From Bacteroidales bacterium (GTDB taxonomy: Bacteria; Bacteroidota; Bacteroidia; Bacteroidales; UBA932), in contig JAFTEQ010000040.1 in NCBI GenBank assembly GCA_017453565.1, forward strand, positions 1-56,086: a stretch of 56,086 nt of DNA, in the 5' to 3' direction. Position numbers and translations under genes: made by a program. This document shows positions 1 through 6,182 of the stretch, in pieces. Under the pieces are notes generated by a model. That model had not been told where the DNA came from. It searched no databases and saw nothing but the letters and a program-made list of their open reading frames with translations. Numbering within the stretch: position 1 is the stretch's first letter; every line of letters starts with the position of its first letter.

Positions 1-71
1 ACGGCGAAGTCGTCGTCGGATTCGAGGAGGTATTCTTTCATGATATCTCCGAGGAGGCGGGGCTGTTTCAT
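1..71 (-). CDS. 5' end of an unidentified gene, cut by the window edge
   Basis: A reading frame starts with ATG at 71 and runs leftward off the window; it begins MKQPRLLGDIMKEYLLES and is acidic after that. Its ATG overlaps the TGA of the HTH gene at 68-424 (ATGA overlap), so the two are probably translationally coupled. Only 23 complete codons are visible. The LGDIMKEYL stretch is faintly like the start of DUF721/DciA proteins, but this is too short to assign and no function is proposed. Confidence 0.5.
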   Translation of the reverse strand, partial: MKQPRLLGDIMKEYLLESDDDFA

Positions 72-424
72 CTCAGACCTCCTTTTCTTTCCATGGTGAA
101 GTTGAGGGCGTCCACCTGAAGGTCGGTGTCCGTTTTATGCGCATTCTGCGAGAGCCAGGCGTCGATTTCGGACTTTTTGAATCTCAAGCGTTTTCCCGTT
201 TTGCTGTAGGGTATGAGGTTGTCACATACCCAGCCGTAGACCGTGGATTTGGCGGGATGCTCGGGCAGGTAAGCGATCAGCTGGTCAAGGTCGAACCATT
301 TGTCTTCAATTACCTGTTGGCTCTCTTCCTTGTGGGAGAGGATAAGTTCTTTCAGTTCATCGACTTTATCGATGAGGGCGGCGACTGCTCCTGGCAGTTC
401 GTTGAATGTAAGTTCTTGCGACAT
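68..424 (-). CDS. Excisionase-like helix-turn-helix DNA-binding protein
   Basis: This 118-residue protein has a coiled, charged N-terminal third and a C-terminal MerR/excisionase-type winged helix (about residues 44-95: DQLIAYLPEHPAKSTVYGWV, then the basic KTGKRLRFKKSEIDAWL). Proteins of this shape in Bacteroidota mobile elements act as recombination directionality factors or as regulators of element genes. It is the last complete gene before the left edge and overlaps the next gene by ATGA. Its upstream region (425-569) holds a hairpin and a 30-bp near-palindrome, which are candidate binding sites for it. Assignment to the HTH class is firm; the excisionase role is inferred from context with the recombinase at 2833-4020. 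Confidence 0.75.
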   Translation of the reverse strand: MSQELTFNELPGAVAALIDKVDELKELILSHKEESQQVIEDKWFDLDQLIAYLPEHPAKSTVYGWVCDNLIPYSKTGKRLRFKKSEIDAWLSQNAHKTDTDLQVDALNFTMERKGGLR

Positions 425-483
425 AAATCTTGTTGTTTATGTCGTGTCGCTTCTTTCTTTTGGCGCCTTATATTACAAAGAAA

Positions 484-505
484 GCTCACGACGGTTATCG
501 TGAGC
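484..505 (-). terminator. Perfect 8-bp hairpin, possible terminator
   Basis: GCTCACGA (484-491) and TCGTGAGC (498-505) form a perfect stem around a 6-base loop. Read leftward the hairpin is followed by TTTCTTTG, so it could end the transcript of the gene at 570-1622. It could equally be a protein site upstream of the HTH gene. Confidence 0.4.
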
Positions 506-530
506 AAAGGTAAAAGTCGGCAAGCAGTCC

Positions 531-560
531 GTTTTTGTAGTGAACGTTCAGTACAAAAAC
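531..560. repeat. 30-bp near-perfect palindrome
   Basis: The 30 bases read almost identically on both strands: outer arms GTTTTTGTA and TACAAAAAC, an inner perfect palindrome TGAACGTTCA, and a single mismatched pair in between. It lies just after the stop of the gene at 570-1622. The shape suits a dimeric protein site (operator, or transfer or excision site) better than a terminator because there is no loop. Confidence 0.6.
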
Positions 561-569
561 ATTTTGCCG

Positions 570-1622
570 TTATTTGGAGATAATCTCTTTTTGCTTGGCC
601 AGCATATCTTCAAAGACTTTGGTGAGGGCTTTCTGGTCTGATACAGAGGCTCCTTTGGTGGTGGAGAGGAGGTTCTGGTAGTCTTTGAAGTTTTCGTTGA
701 GGAGTTTGCCAAGGGCCTGGAAGAACTCCGATTTCGTGGCCTTTCCGCCATCGGAATCGACGATGAATCCCATCTCGAGAAGGACGTTCATCACGCGGAC
801 AAAATCCGTTTTGCGGCCTTTTTTCTGCTGCAGGTGGAACTTGGAAGAGCCCGTGTCCGGGAGGGAGGATTCGTCGGGAAGGTGGCGGTCCAGTTCTTCC
901 TCAATACGTCCGAGCCGCTTGTCATCCTGTGCTGTTCTGCTGATAATCTCGCAGATGAACCGGCCCGTCAGATCCTTTGCCGCTTGGCTTTCATAGCTGC
1001 TGTCCTCCAGGAATACCTTGACGGCGGCGATGGGGTTTGATTTGACCAGTCGCATTTCGTCGTAGATGCGGTATGCGTTGTTGAACCAATCCAGCAGTTT
1101 AGTTTCATCCGTGATACCGGCCTCTGTGAGGTCTTGGTACTGGGCGAAGTTGATGTCGTCGTCGAGGTACTCGGAGAGGTCGGCCTTCGGGTAATCATCG
1201 CGGGACATTTTCAGCGCATCGACGATTCCTTGTTCGTCTGGCACGCAGTCTATCGGGCTGGAGGGGCGCAGGCTGTTCCGGAGATTTCCCAGGAGGAAGT
1301 ACAGATAGCCGAAGGTCTTGTCGTCCTTGATAACGTCGAATAATTCCTCGCGCACGGAGGCGGCGATGTCAACTGGGATTTCATCGGCGTTCATCTGAAA
1401 CTGCGCGGGTTCGTCCGTTTGCATGGCGTTGTTTTTCTCGTATAGGTCTTTTGCGAGGAGGTAGCCCTGACGACGGATGTCTGCGATCAGTTTTCGGTTG
1501 TAGTAGTCCACCGTCAACTGTTTGCAGGCACGCAGGGGAAGCATTTCGTCAATGATCTGCCTGATTTCAGCGGGGTATTTCAGCGTAGCCTCGTTTGCTA
1601 CAATGAATTCTTTTGCTCTCAT
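570..1622 (-). CDS. Mobile-element protein with RteC-like C-terminal domain
   Basis: A 350-residue soluble protein with no signal peptide. The bulk is helical and unassigned. The last 80 residues (about 270-350, KKGRKTDFVRVMNVLLEMGF followed by a KSEFFQALGKLL segment) resemble the C-terminal domain of RteC-type proteins, known from Bacteroides conjugative transposons, where RteC controls excision genes. The start ATG overlaps the TGA of the DUF1016 gene upstream (ATGA), so the two are co-translated. A role in control of the element or in a defence module with the nuclease are both possible. The RteC resemblance is from memory of the motif pattern and is moderate evidence. Confidence 0.5.
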   Translation of the reverse strand: MRAKEFIVANEATLKYPAEIRQIIDEMLPLRACKQLTVDYYNRKLIADIRRQGYLLAKDLYEKNNAMQTDEPAQFQMNADEIPVDIAASVREELFDVIKDDKTFGYLYFLLGNLRNSLRPSSPIDCVPDEQGIVDALKMSRDDYPKADLSEYLDDDINFAQYQDLTEAGITDETKLLDWFNNAYRIYDEMRLVKSNPIAAVKVFLEDSSYESQAAKDLTGRFICEIISRTAQDDKRLGRIEEELDRHLPDESSLPDTGSSKFHLQQKKGRKTDFVRVMNVLLEMGFIVDSDGGKATKSEFFQALGKLLNENFKDYQNLLSTTKGASVSDQKALTKVFEDMLAKQKEIISK

Positions 1623-2803
1623 TTTTTCTTATCAAGTTCTTCTTCCAACAGCCGGATGCGGTTTTTGAGTTCTTCAATGGAGGGAAGTTGGTCCTGGATC
1701 TCTTTCACCTGGATATTGTTGTAGGATGCGACTCCCATAGGTGTCTGAACGCCTTTGAACGCGTATTGAACTTCCGTTTCGTCCTTGTTGCTGCAAATCA
1801 GAAGGCCGATGGTCGGGTTCTGGGATGGGGTCTTGATGAGGTCATCGACAGCATTGACGTAAAAATTGAGTTTTCCGGCGAATTCCGGTTGGAAAGGAAC
1901 CGCTTTGAGTTCAACAACGATGTAGCAGTTGAGTGGAATGTGAAAGAAAAGCATGTCCAACTTCCTCGTCTTTCCTGCCACGATGATCTGCTTCTGTCGG
2001 CCCAGGTAAGCGAATCCCGTTCCAAGTTCCAGAAGGAAATCAGTGAGATGTTTTTCCAGCTCTGTCTCAAGTTCTTCTTCCTCGTAGCCTTTTTTCAGGG
2101 ATGCGAAACCGAAATCGTAGGTGTCTTTGGTAATGGCTTGAGCCAGTTCGCTTTGAGGAGAAGGGAGCTTATCACTGAAATTAGTGATTGCTCCGCCGGA
2201 CGTATGGAAATAGTCTGCCTTGATGCAGTTCATCAGGGTATTGCGACTCCAGCCTTCCGAGGCGGAATTAACGACGTAGAACAGGGCTTCTTCGAGTGTT
2301 TTGCACTTGGCGATTATCTCGGCATGATGCCCCCAGGGGACGTAAGCAAATATTTCGGGGAATGCGACGCCATCCTGCTGGCTTATTATGCGGTCGTGAA
2401 TTTCTCCCACAAGTTGTGGAAGTTTCTTACCGCTTTGAAAATCAGCTCTTTGTAATTCTCCCACAAGTTGTGGGAGTTTTTGCGATTCCTGAGCATAGAA
2501 CATGTACCATTGCTTCATCCGCCACAAGTTCGTAGTGCTGAAGCCCTTGGATTCCGGGAATGCGGCTTGGAGGTCCAGACTGACCTGTTCGACAATGCCG
2601 GATCCCCATTTTTCCTCTGCCTTGCGCATCACAAGGTCGCGTCCCAGTTGCCAGTTGAACAGCAACTGTTCAGCGTTCACCTTGACGGCGGCCTTGATCT
2701 GGGCATTGCGATACCGGGCTTTGATTTCTCCAAGCCACTGCATGTACTCCTGGTCTATTTTCACGTCGTGGATTCTCACGACTTTCGGTGCATCATTTTT
2801 CAT
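1619..2803 (-). CDS. DUF1016 (YhcG-like) PDDEXK nuclease
   Basis: A 394-residue protein with the two parts of the DUF1016/YhcG family: an N-terminal DNA-binding half (about 15-110, with LFNWQLGRDLVM and NLWRMKQWYMFY) and a C-terminal PDDEXK nuclease (about 250-360: LDMLFFHIPLNCYIVVELK, then GLLICSNKDETEVQYAF). Family members are often found in defence islands and next to restriction-modification genes. Between the halves the segment KLPQLVGE occurs twice, 18 residues apart, encoded by a DNA palindrome (2404-2422 and 2458-2476). A near-consensus -7 box, TATATTCG, sits at 2808-2815 immediately before the ATG. The gene lies 29 bases after the integrase stop and is coupled to the next gene by ATGA. 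Confidence 0.85.
   Translation of the reverse strand: MKNDAPKVVRIHDVKIDQEYMQWLGEIKARYRNAQIKAAVKVNAEQLLFNWQLGRDLVMRKAEEKWGSGIVEQVSLDLQAAFPESKGFSTTNLWRMKQWYMFYAQESQKLPQLVGELQRADFQSGKKLPQLVGEIHDRIISQQDGVAFPEIFAYVPWGHHAEIIAKCKTLEEALFYVVNSASEGWSRNTLMNCIKADYFHTSGGAITNFSDKLPSPQSELAQAITKDTYDFGFASLKKGYEEEELETELEKHLTDFLLELGTGFAYLGRQKQIIVAGKTRKLDMLFFHIPLNCYIVVELKAVPFQPEFAGKLNFYVNAVDDLIKTPSQNPTIGLLICSNKDETEVQYAFKGVQTPMGVASYNNIQVKEIQDQLPSIEELKNRIRLLEEELDKKK
2404..2476. repeat. Two copies of a 19-bp palindromic repeat inside a gene
   Basis: CTCCCACAAGTTGTGGGAG at 2458-2476 is a perfect palindrome around a central G; the copy at 2404-2422 differs by one base. The copies are exactly 54 bp apart, so the reading frame of the DUF1016 gene is kept and each copy encodes KLPQLVGE on the minus strand. 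Confidence 0.8.
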
Positions 2804-2807
2804 AGTG

Positions 2808-2815
2808 CGAATATA
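2808..2815 (-). promoter_or_regulatory. Possible -7 box of the DUF1016 operon
   Basis: TATATTCG on the minus strand differs from TAnnTTTG at one position. It ends 4 bases before the ATG at 2803, so any transcript would be nearly leaderless. Weak support. Confidence 0.3.
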
Positions 2816-2832
2816 CTGATTATTCGGGGGTT

Positions 2833-4020
2833 CTACAAGCTGGGAATGAGGTTGACGGCTTTGCGCTTGTTCTCATCCACGATCTTTGCATAGATCTGCG
2901 TGGTTCGCATATTGGCGTGGCCAAGAAGTTTTGAGACGGTGTAGAGGTCGGCTCCGTAAGTAAGGGTAAGCGTCGCAAATGTGTGTCGGGCAACGTGGAA
3001 GGAGACGTGCTTGTTGATACCGGCTTTCTTGGTGAGGGTGTGGAGGCGGGCATCGGCATTGCCTACCTGGTCAGGAAGTTTGAAGAAAATGCGGGCGTTG
3101 TCAGTGGCGTCGCCTCTCTCCGGAAGCCAGGCGATGGCGTTGTCGGAGAGTGGAATGAAGATGTCCTTGCCGGTTTTCTTCATCTTGGTGTCCAGGCGCA
3201 TCGTCCCGTCCGGCCCTACGGTGAGTTCGCCCCAGGTGAGTTTGTAGATGTCGGAGTACCGGAGGCCGGTGAAGCAGGCGAACATGAATGCGGGCTTGAT
3301 GTCATTTTGGGGCCGGTATTCGGTTTCCGATATTTTCTTGACTTCATCGAGTGTGAGGAAGGCGCGGGATTTCTCTTCGGCCCTGGGCTTGAGGCTTGCG
3401 TCAATGGATTTGCCTGGATTCTTGAGAATGATTCCTTCGCGCTCGGCTTTGTTGAGGGCGACCATCACGCGGGCGAAAAGGGCTTCTTTGTACACACCGC
3501 TCAGTTTCCGTGGCTTGTCGGCACGCTTCCTGCCTTTTTTGTCAAAGTCGTACTTCTCATTATTAAGGTAGTCGATGAAGCCGATCAGGTACTCTTTGGT
3601 GACTGCACTAAAGGGGATGACTTTGCCCTTGTAATCGACCAGCCGCCGTATGGCGCTGCGCATCAGCACGCCACAGGCCGTCTGACCGTTGGCTTCGTAG
3701 GTTTCAGCCATTTTCTCCAGATACTGGATGAAGTTCAGTTTCCGTGTACGTTTGAGATCTTTGAAACCGAACTCTCCGTTCTGGATGCTGATGATGCGCT
3801 CGGCCTTGACTGCATTGGCGAGGCGGAGCTGCTCTTTGTTCCACAATTTGTCTGCCCTGGTCTTCTCCGGCTTGAGGTAAATGTTCAGGAATTCGTACTC
3901 CCGGACTCCATTTACATAGATGTCCAGGTATATGGATTGGTTCCCGTTTTTGAGTTCCTTGAAGCGAATCTTTACAGGCTCCTTTACTTGGCTTTTGTCC
4001 TCGTTCTCCATGACAATCAA
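2833..4020 (-). CDS. Tyrosine recombinase / integrase of a mobile element
   Basis: A 395-residue phage-type integrase of the kind found in Bacteroidota conjugative or mobilizable elements. An N-terminal arm-type DNA-binding region (about 10-80) is followed by a SAM-like core-binding domain (about 95-200) and the catalytic domain. The catalytic set is visible: R254 in TGLRYSDI, H342 and R345 in HVARH, H368 in LLGHAN and the nucleophile Y377 in TTQIYAKI. Translation could start at M1 or M4. A perfect TATATTTG box lies at 4038-4045, and an inverted repeat overlaps its -33 region, which suggests autoregulation. Coding genes of the element lie to its left and ordinary chromosomal genes to its right, so this is the integrase end of the island. 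Confidence 0.92.
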   Translation of the reverse strand: MIVMENEDKSQVKEPVKIRFKELKNGNQSIYLDIYVNGVREYEFLNIYLKPEKTRADKLWNKEQLRLANAVKAERIISIQNGEFGFKDLKRTRKLNFIQYLEKMAETYEANGQTACGVLMRSAIRRLVDYKGKVIPFSAVTKEYLIGFIDYLNNEKYDFDKKGRKRADKPRKLSGVYKEALFARVMVALNKAEREGIILKNPGKSIDASLKPRAEEKSRAFLTLDEVKKISETEYRPQNDIKPAFMFACFTGLRYSDIYKLTWGELTVGPDGTMRLDTKMKKTGKDIFIPLSDNAIAWLPERGDATDNARIFFKLPDQVGNADARLHTLTKKAGINKHVSFHVARHTFATLTLTYGADLYTVSKLLGHANMRTTQIYAKIVDENKRKAVNLIPSL

Positions 4021-4037
4021 TCATTTATATCTGAAAA

Positions 4038-4045
4038 CAAATATA
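4038..4045 (-). promoter_or_regulatory. Integrase promoter, -7 box
   Basis: TATATTTG on the minus strand matches TAnnTTTG exactly. A TTGC at about 4066-4069 lies 19 bases upstream, the expected -33 position. The -33 falls in the loop of the inverted repeat at 4055-4087. Confidence 0.7.
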
Positions 4046-4054
4046 AAAAATATT

Positions 4055-4087
4055 CGGGACTTTTGCAATAGAGTAACAAAAGTCCCG
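4055..4087. promoter_or_regulatory. Inverted repeat over the integrase -33 region (operator candidate)
   Basis: CGGGACTTTT (4055-4064) and AAAAGTCCCG (4078-4087) are perfect 10-bp arms around 13 bases that include the putative -33 element. A bound dimer would block the integrase promoter. Confidence 0.55.
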
Positions 4088-4346
4088 AAATATCCATTAA
4101 CGATTTGAAAGCAAATCGCAATTTTATGAACTTATTTGCCGGATTTTACATTTGTTTTCGGGTCACGAGCGAGTAACATTTTTTGCGAAAAAGTAACAAA
4201 ATCCGGGGTTAGAATCGAAAAGCATCGATGGTGTGCCGTAGAACGAAATCGCCTTTACAGAGCATTGTGCGGCTGTTTTTCTTATGGATTCTGGCCGATG
4301 TTTTCTTTTGCAATTTCACGTAGTCTATGAAGTTCGACTCGGCCAT

Positions 4347-4366
4347 ATCCCTACAAATATAGGGAT
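4347..4366 (-). terminator. Weak hairpin after the sigma-factor operon
   Basis: ATCCCTA and TAGGGAT form a 7-bp stem with a 6-base loop directly after the stop codon at 4373, read leftward. No U-tract follows, so termination is uncertain. Confidence 0.3.
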
Positions 4367-4372
4367 TATTGC

Positions 4373-5035
4373 TTACATTTCCCGGAAATCCTCCTCGCGG
4401 TCGTAATCTATTTCGCGCTCAGGCGCATCGTCCATGGCGGGTTCGAACTCCTGGAAGGGGCACAGGAGTTCGCTGGCGGTCATTTCCTCAACCGTTTCCT
4501 GCAGATACGACGGCAGGTTGGGATAGAGATTGTAACCGGTGAGGAACTCCACCCAGTTGACGCTGCAGCTGTAGGTATAGATGTCCTTTCCCGCTTCCGG
4601 ACCGTCCTGAGGCAGCGCGAACGCGATCGATTTCCAACCGAGCGCCCCCTTGGCCCGGGTGCAGAGCGACACGAAACGGGCGCCCTGCACGGGCCCGGCC
4701 ACCACGAACACCGGTCCGGCCGGTTTCTCCGTCGCCCAGGACCGGCAGACGGTCTGCACGGCCTCCGGCATCCCGGCGCCGGCCTCTCCCTGCGGGAACA
4801 CCATCCACATGGTCCAGTGGGGTTTGGCCTTCAGCGAGTCAGCCCCGAACCAGCGCCCGTCGCGGGTGTAGACGATCTGGTCGTAGCCTCCGTCCGTCCG
4901 GATCGGCAGCCCCAGGGCGGGCAAAGCCTTCCCGCCGGCCCGGGCACGGATCCTGGCGGCCGGAAGCAAATCCTGCCCGCGCAGGGAAAGGGCGAGCAGC
5001 AAAAGCAGGAAACAGACAAAAAGGCGCAGCCTCAT
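4373..5035 (-). CDS. Secreted protein of unknown function (sigma operon)
   Basis: A 220-residue protein with a clear signal peptide (about residues 1-20, MRLRLFVCFLLLLLALSLRG). The mature part has no motif I recognise; it is followed by an acidic tail (PAMDDAPEREIDYDREEDF). It is the last gene of the operon that starts with the ECF sigma factor at 6161, and its ATG overlaps the TGA of the Spy/CpxP-like gene (TGATG). The location suggests an envelope role under control of that sigma factor. I do not assign a function. Confidence 0.7.
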   Translation of the reverse strand: MRLRLFVCFLLLLLALSLRGQDLLPAARIRARAGGKALPALGLPIRTDGGYDQIVYTRDGRWFGADSLKAKPHWTMWMVFPQGEAGAGMPEAVQTVCRSWATEKPAGPVFVVAGPVQGARFVSLCTRAKGALGWKSIAFALPQDGPEAGKDIYTYSCSVNWVEFLTGYNLYPNLPSYLQETVEEMTASELLCPFQEFEPAMDDAPEREIDYDREEDFREM

Positions 5036-5418
5036 CAGCGACCGGAATGCTGCTTTTCCATGTCGTACATCGCCTGAATCTGCGAAGGTGACAGGATGGC
5101 TCGGAACTTCTGATAATAAGCTTTCCGCAGGGAAAGGAGCTGCGCACTCTTGTCAAAATCGGACAGGATCTTCGCCTCCGCATCGTTTTCGGCATCTCCC
5201 GTCACTGCCGGTTTTTCCGAAAGGACCGCCACGCTTTCCTTTTTAAAAGCCTGATAGAGCGCCACAAAGTCGGCGCGTTTTGCCTCGGGGACTCCGATGC
5301 CGTCGGCTATGCGGAGGGCCGCCATATGGATGGCCTTCATACGCTGCGTGGGCCCCTGACCCGGAGCATCCGGAAGGATGCCACACAGCAACACCAGTAT
5401 AAGAAGTAACTTTTTCAT
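5035..5418 (-). CDS. Spy/CpxP-like periplasmic protein
   Basis: A 127-residue protein with a signal peptide (MKKLLLILVLLCGILPDAPG) and a small helical mature domain ending in an LTxxQ-like motif (FRAILSPSQIQAMYDMEKQ). Members of this broad group are periplasmic helical-hairpin proteins linked to envelope stress, and in Bacteroidota they recur next to ECF sigma factors. It sits between a small membrane protein (5426-5668) and a secreted unknown (4373-5035), overlapping the latter by one base. The likely role is envelope stress sensing or chaperoning; this is inferred from shape and position. Confidence 0.65.
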   Translation of the reverse strand: MKKLLLILVLLCGILPDAPGQGPTQRMKAIHMAALRIADGIGVPEAKRADFVALYQAFKKESVAVLSEKPAVTGDAENDAEAKILSDFDKSAQLLSLRKAYYQKFRAILSPSQIQAMYDMEKQHSGR

Positions 5419-5425
5419 ATCGCGC

Positions 5426-5668
5426 TCAATTTATTTCCAAAAAGATATCGAGACCGGCCAGTTCCGCCTGCTGGGCGAGGTAAGCCTTCTCCTCGTGGGC
5501 GTAACGGACCCTCCCGACCGAGAATGCGAGGCCCGTCACCAGGACCAGGGCGCAGGCAAAGCCCAGGACGGTTGCCCTCCGTTTCCGGATGGCGGCCACG
5601 CCGGACATGGTCCGTGCAAAGCTGTCTTCAAAATACCCTTCCGGGGTTTTGAGTTCAATGTCATTCAT
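5426..5668 (-). CDS. Small membrane protein, probable anti-sigma partner
   Basis: An 80-residue protein: a short cytoplasmic stretch starting with the TPEGYFED motif typical of small proteins beside Bacteroidota ECF sigma genes, a basic RKRR segment, one transmembrane helix (about 34-52) and a periplasmic tail. It overlaps the 3' end of the sigma gene by 8 bases, which implies coupled synthesis. This layout is what is expected of a minimal anti-sigma factor. It lacks a recognisable zinc-binding anti-sigma domain, so the role is inferred. Confidence 0.6.
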   Translation of the reverse strand: MNDIELKTPEGYFEDSFARTMSGVAAIRKRRATVLGFACALVLVTGLAFSVGRVRYAHEEKAYLAQQAELAGLDIFLEIN

Positions 5669-6161
5669 TGTCTATCTGCTTTTCTATCTTTTTCTTCGCT
5701 TCGTGGTAACTGACCATCAGCGTGTTTTTTCCGGCGCCGGTGATCGCGGCGATTGCATCGTAATCGAGCTCTTCATAATACCGCAGGCAGAAAACCTCAC
5801 GCTGAAGCGGACTCATCCGGAGCATCGCCGAAGAAATAACCCGGGAAGCGGTCTGGGAGACGTTTGCCCCCGGGCTCTCCGCATAGTGATTCAGGACGCT
5901 TTCCGGCAAGTCTTCGAGTGACGATAATTCGGTGCGCTTCCTGAAAAAACGGTTCATCTCATTCGTGGCAATGCGGAACAGCCAGGGCTTGAGCGTCTCC
6001 GGATTGCGCAGTTGCCAGAAATGCCTGTACGCCTTCAAAAAGGTTTCCTGCAGGACATCTTCCGCATCCTCATGCACAAGCACCACGCGGCGGATGTACC
6101 AGTACAGGGCTTGCTGATACATCCGCACAACATCTGCGAAAGACTTGTGCGCTCCGTTCAT
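5661..6161 (-). CDS. ECF RNA polymerase sigma factor
   Basis: A 166-residue sigma-70 family ECF factor. Region 2 spans about 8-75 ([53 protein letters not shown]) and region 4 about 105-160 ([20 protein letters not shown], then an HTH ending in [12 protein letters not shown]). It heads an operon with a small membrane protein, a Spy/CpxP-like protein and a secreted unknown, so it probably answers an envelope signal. A perfect TATATTTG box lies 5 bases before the ATG (6167-6174), so the mRNA would be nearly leaderless; the box directly follows the stop codon of the upstream gene. Confidence 0.93.
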   Translation of the reverse strand: MNGAHKSFADVVRMYQQALYWYIRRVVLVHEDAEDVLQETFLKAYRHFWQLRNPETLKPWLFRIATNEMNRFFRKRTELSSLEDLPESVLNHYAESPGANVSQTASRVISSAMLRMSPLQREVFCLRYYEELDYDAIAAITGAGKNTLMVSYHEAKKKIEKQIDNE

Positions 6162-6166
6162 CAGCG

Positions 6167-6174
6167 CAAATATA
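6167..6174 (-). promoter_or_regulatory. -7 box of the sigma-factor operon
   Basis: TATATTTG on the minus strand is a full match to TAnnTTTG. It lies in the 21 bases between the UGSC gene and the sigma gene and gives a predicted leader of only 1-3 bases. Confidence 0.65.
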
Positions 6175-6182
6175 ACGAATTC

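Larger units (their letters stand above)
4021..4372. other. Non-coding junction between mobile element and chromosome
   Basis: This 352-base gap holds no convincing gene. It contains the integrase promoter and operator-like repeat (4038-4087), a CGATTTG/CAAATCG hairpin (4101-4118), an inverted pair CCGGATTTT (4139-4147) and AAAATCCGG (4198-4206), and three copies of AGTAACA (starting near 4072, 4172 and 4192), which look like arm-type integrase sites. An ATCCCTA/TAGGGAT hairpin (4347-4366) closes it just after the chromosomal gene at 4373. The attachment core probably lies in 4210-4346, but without the other end of the element I cannot place it. Confidence 0.6.

Noticed and set aside
4331-4356. 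GTTCGACTC near the island end looked like a tRNA T-loop, hinting at a tRNA attachment site
   Set aside because: The flanking bases do not form a T stem and no acceptor complement is present, so it is not a tRNA fragment I can support.
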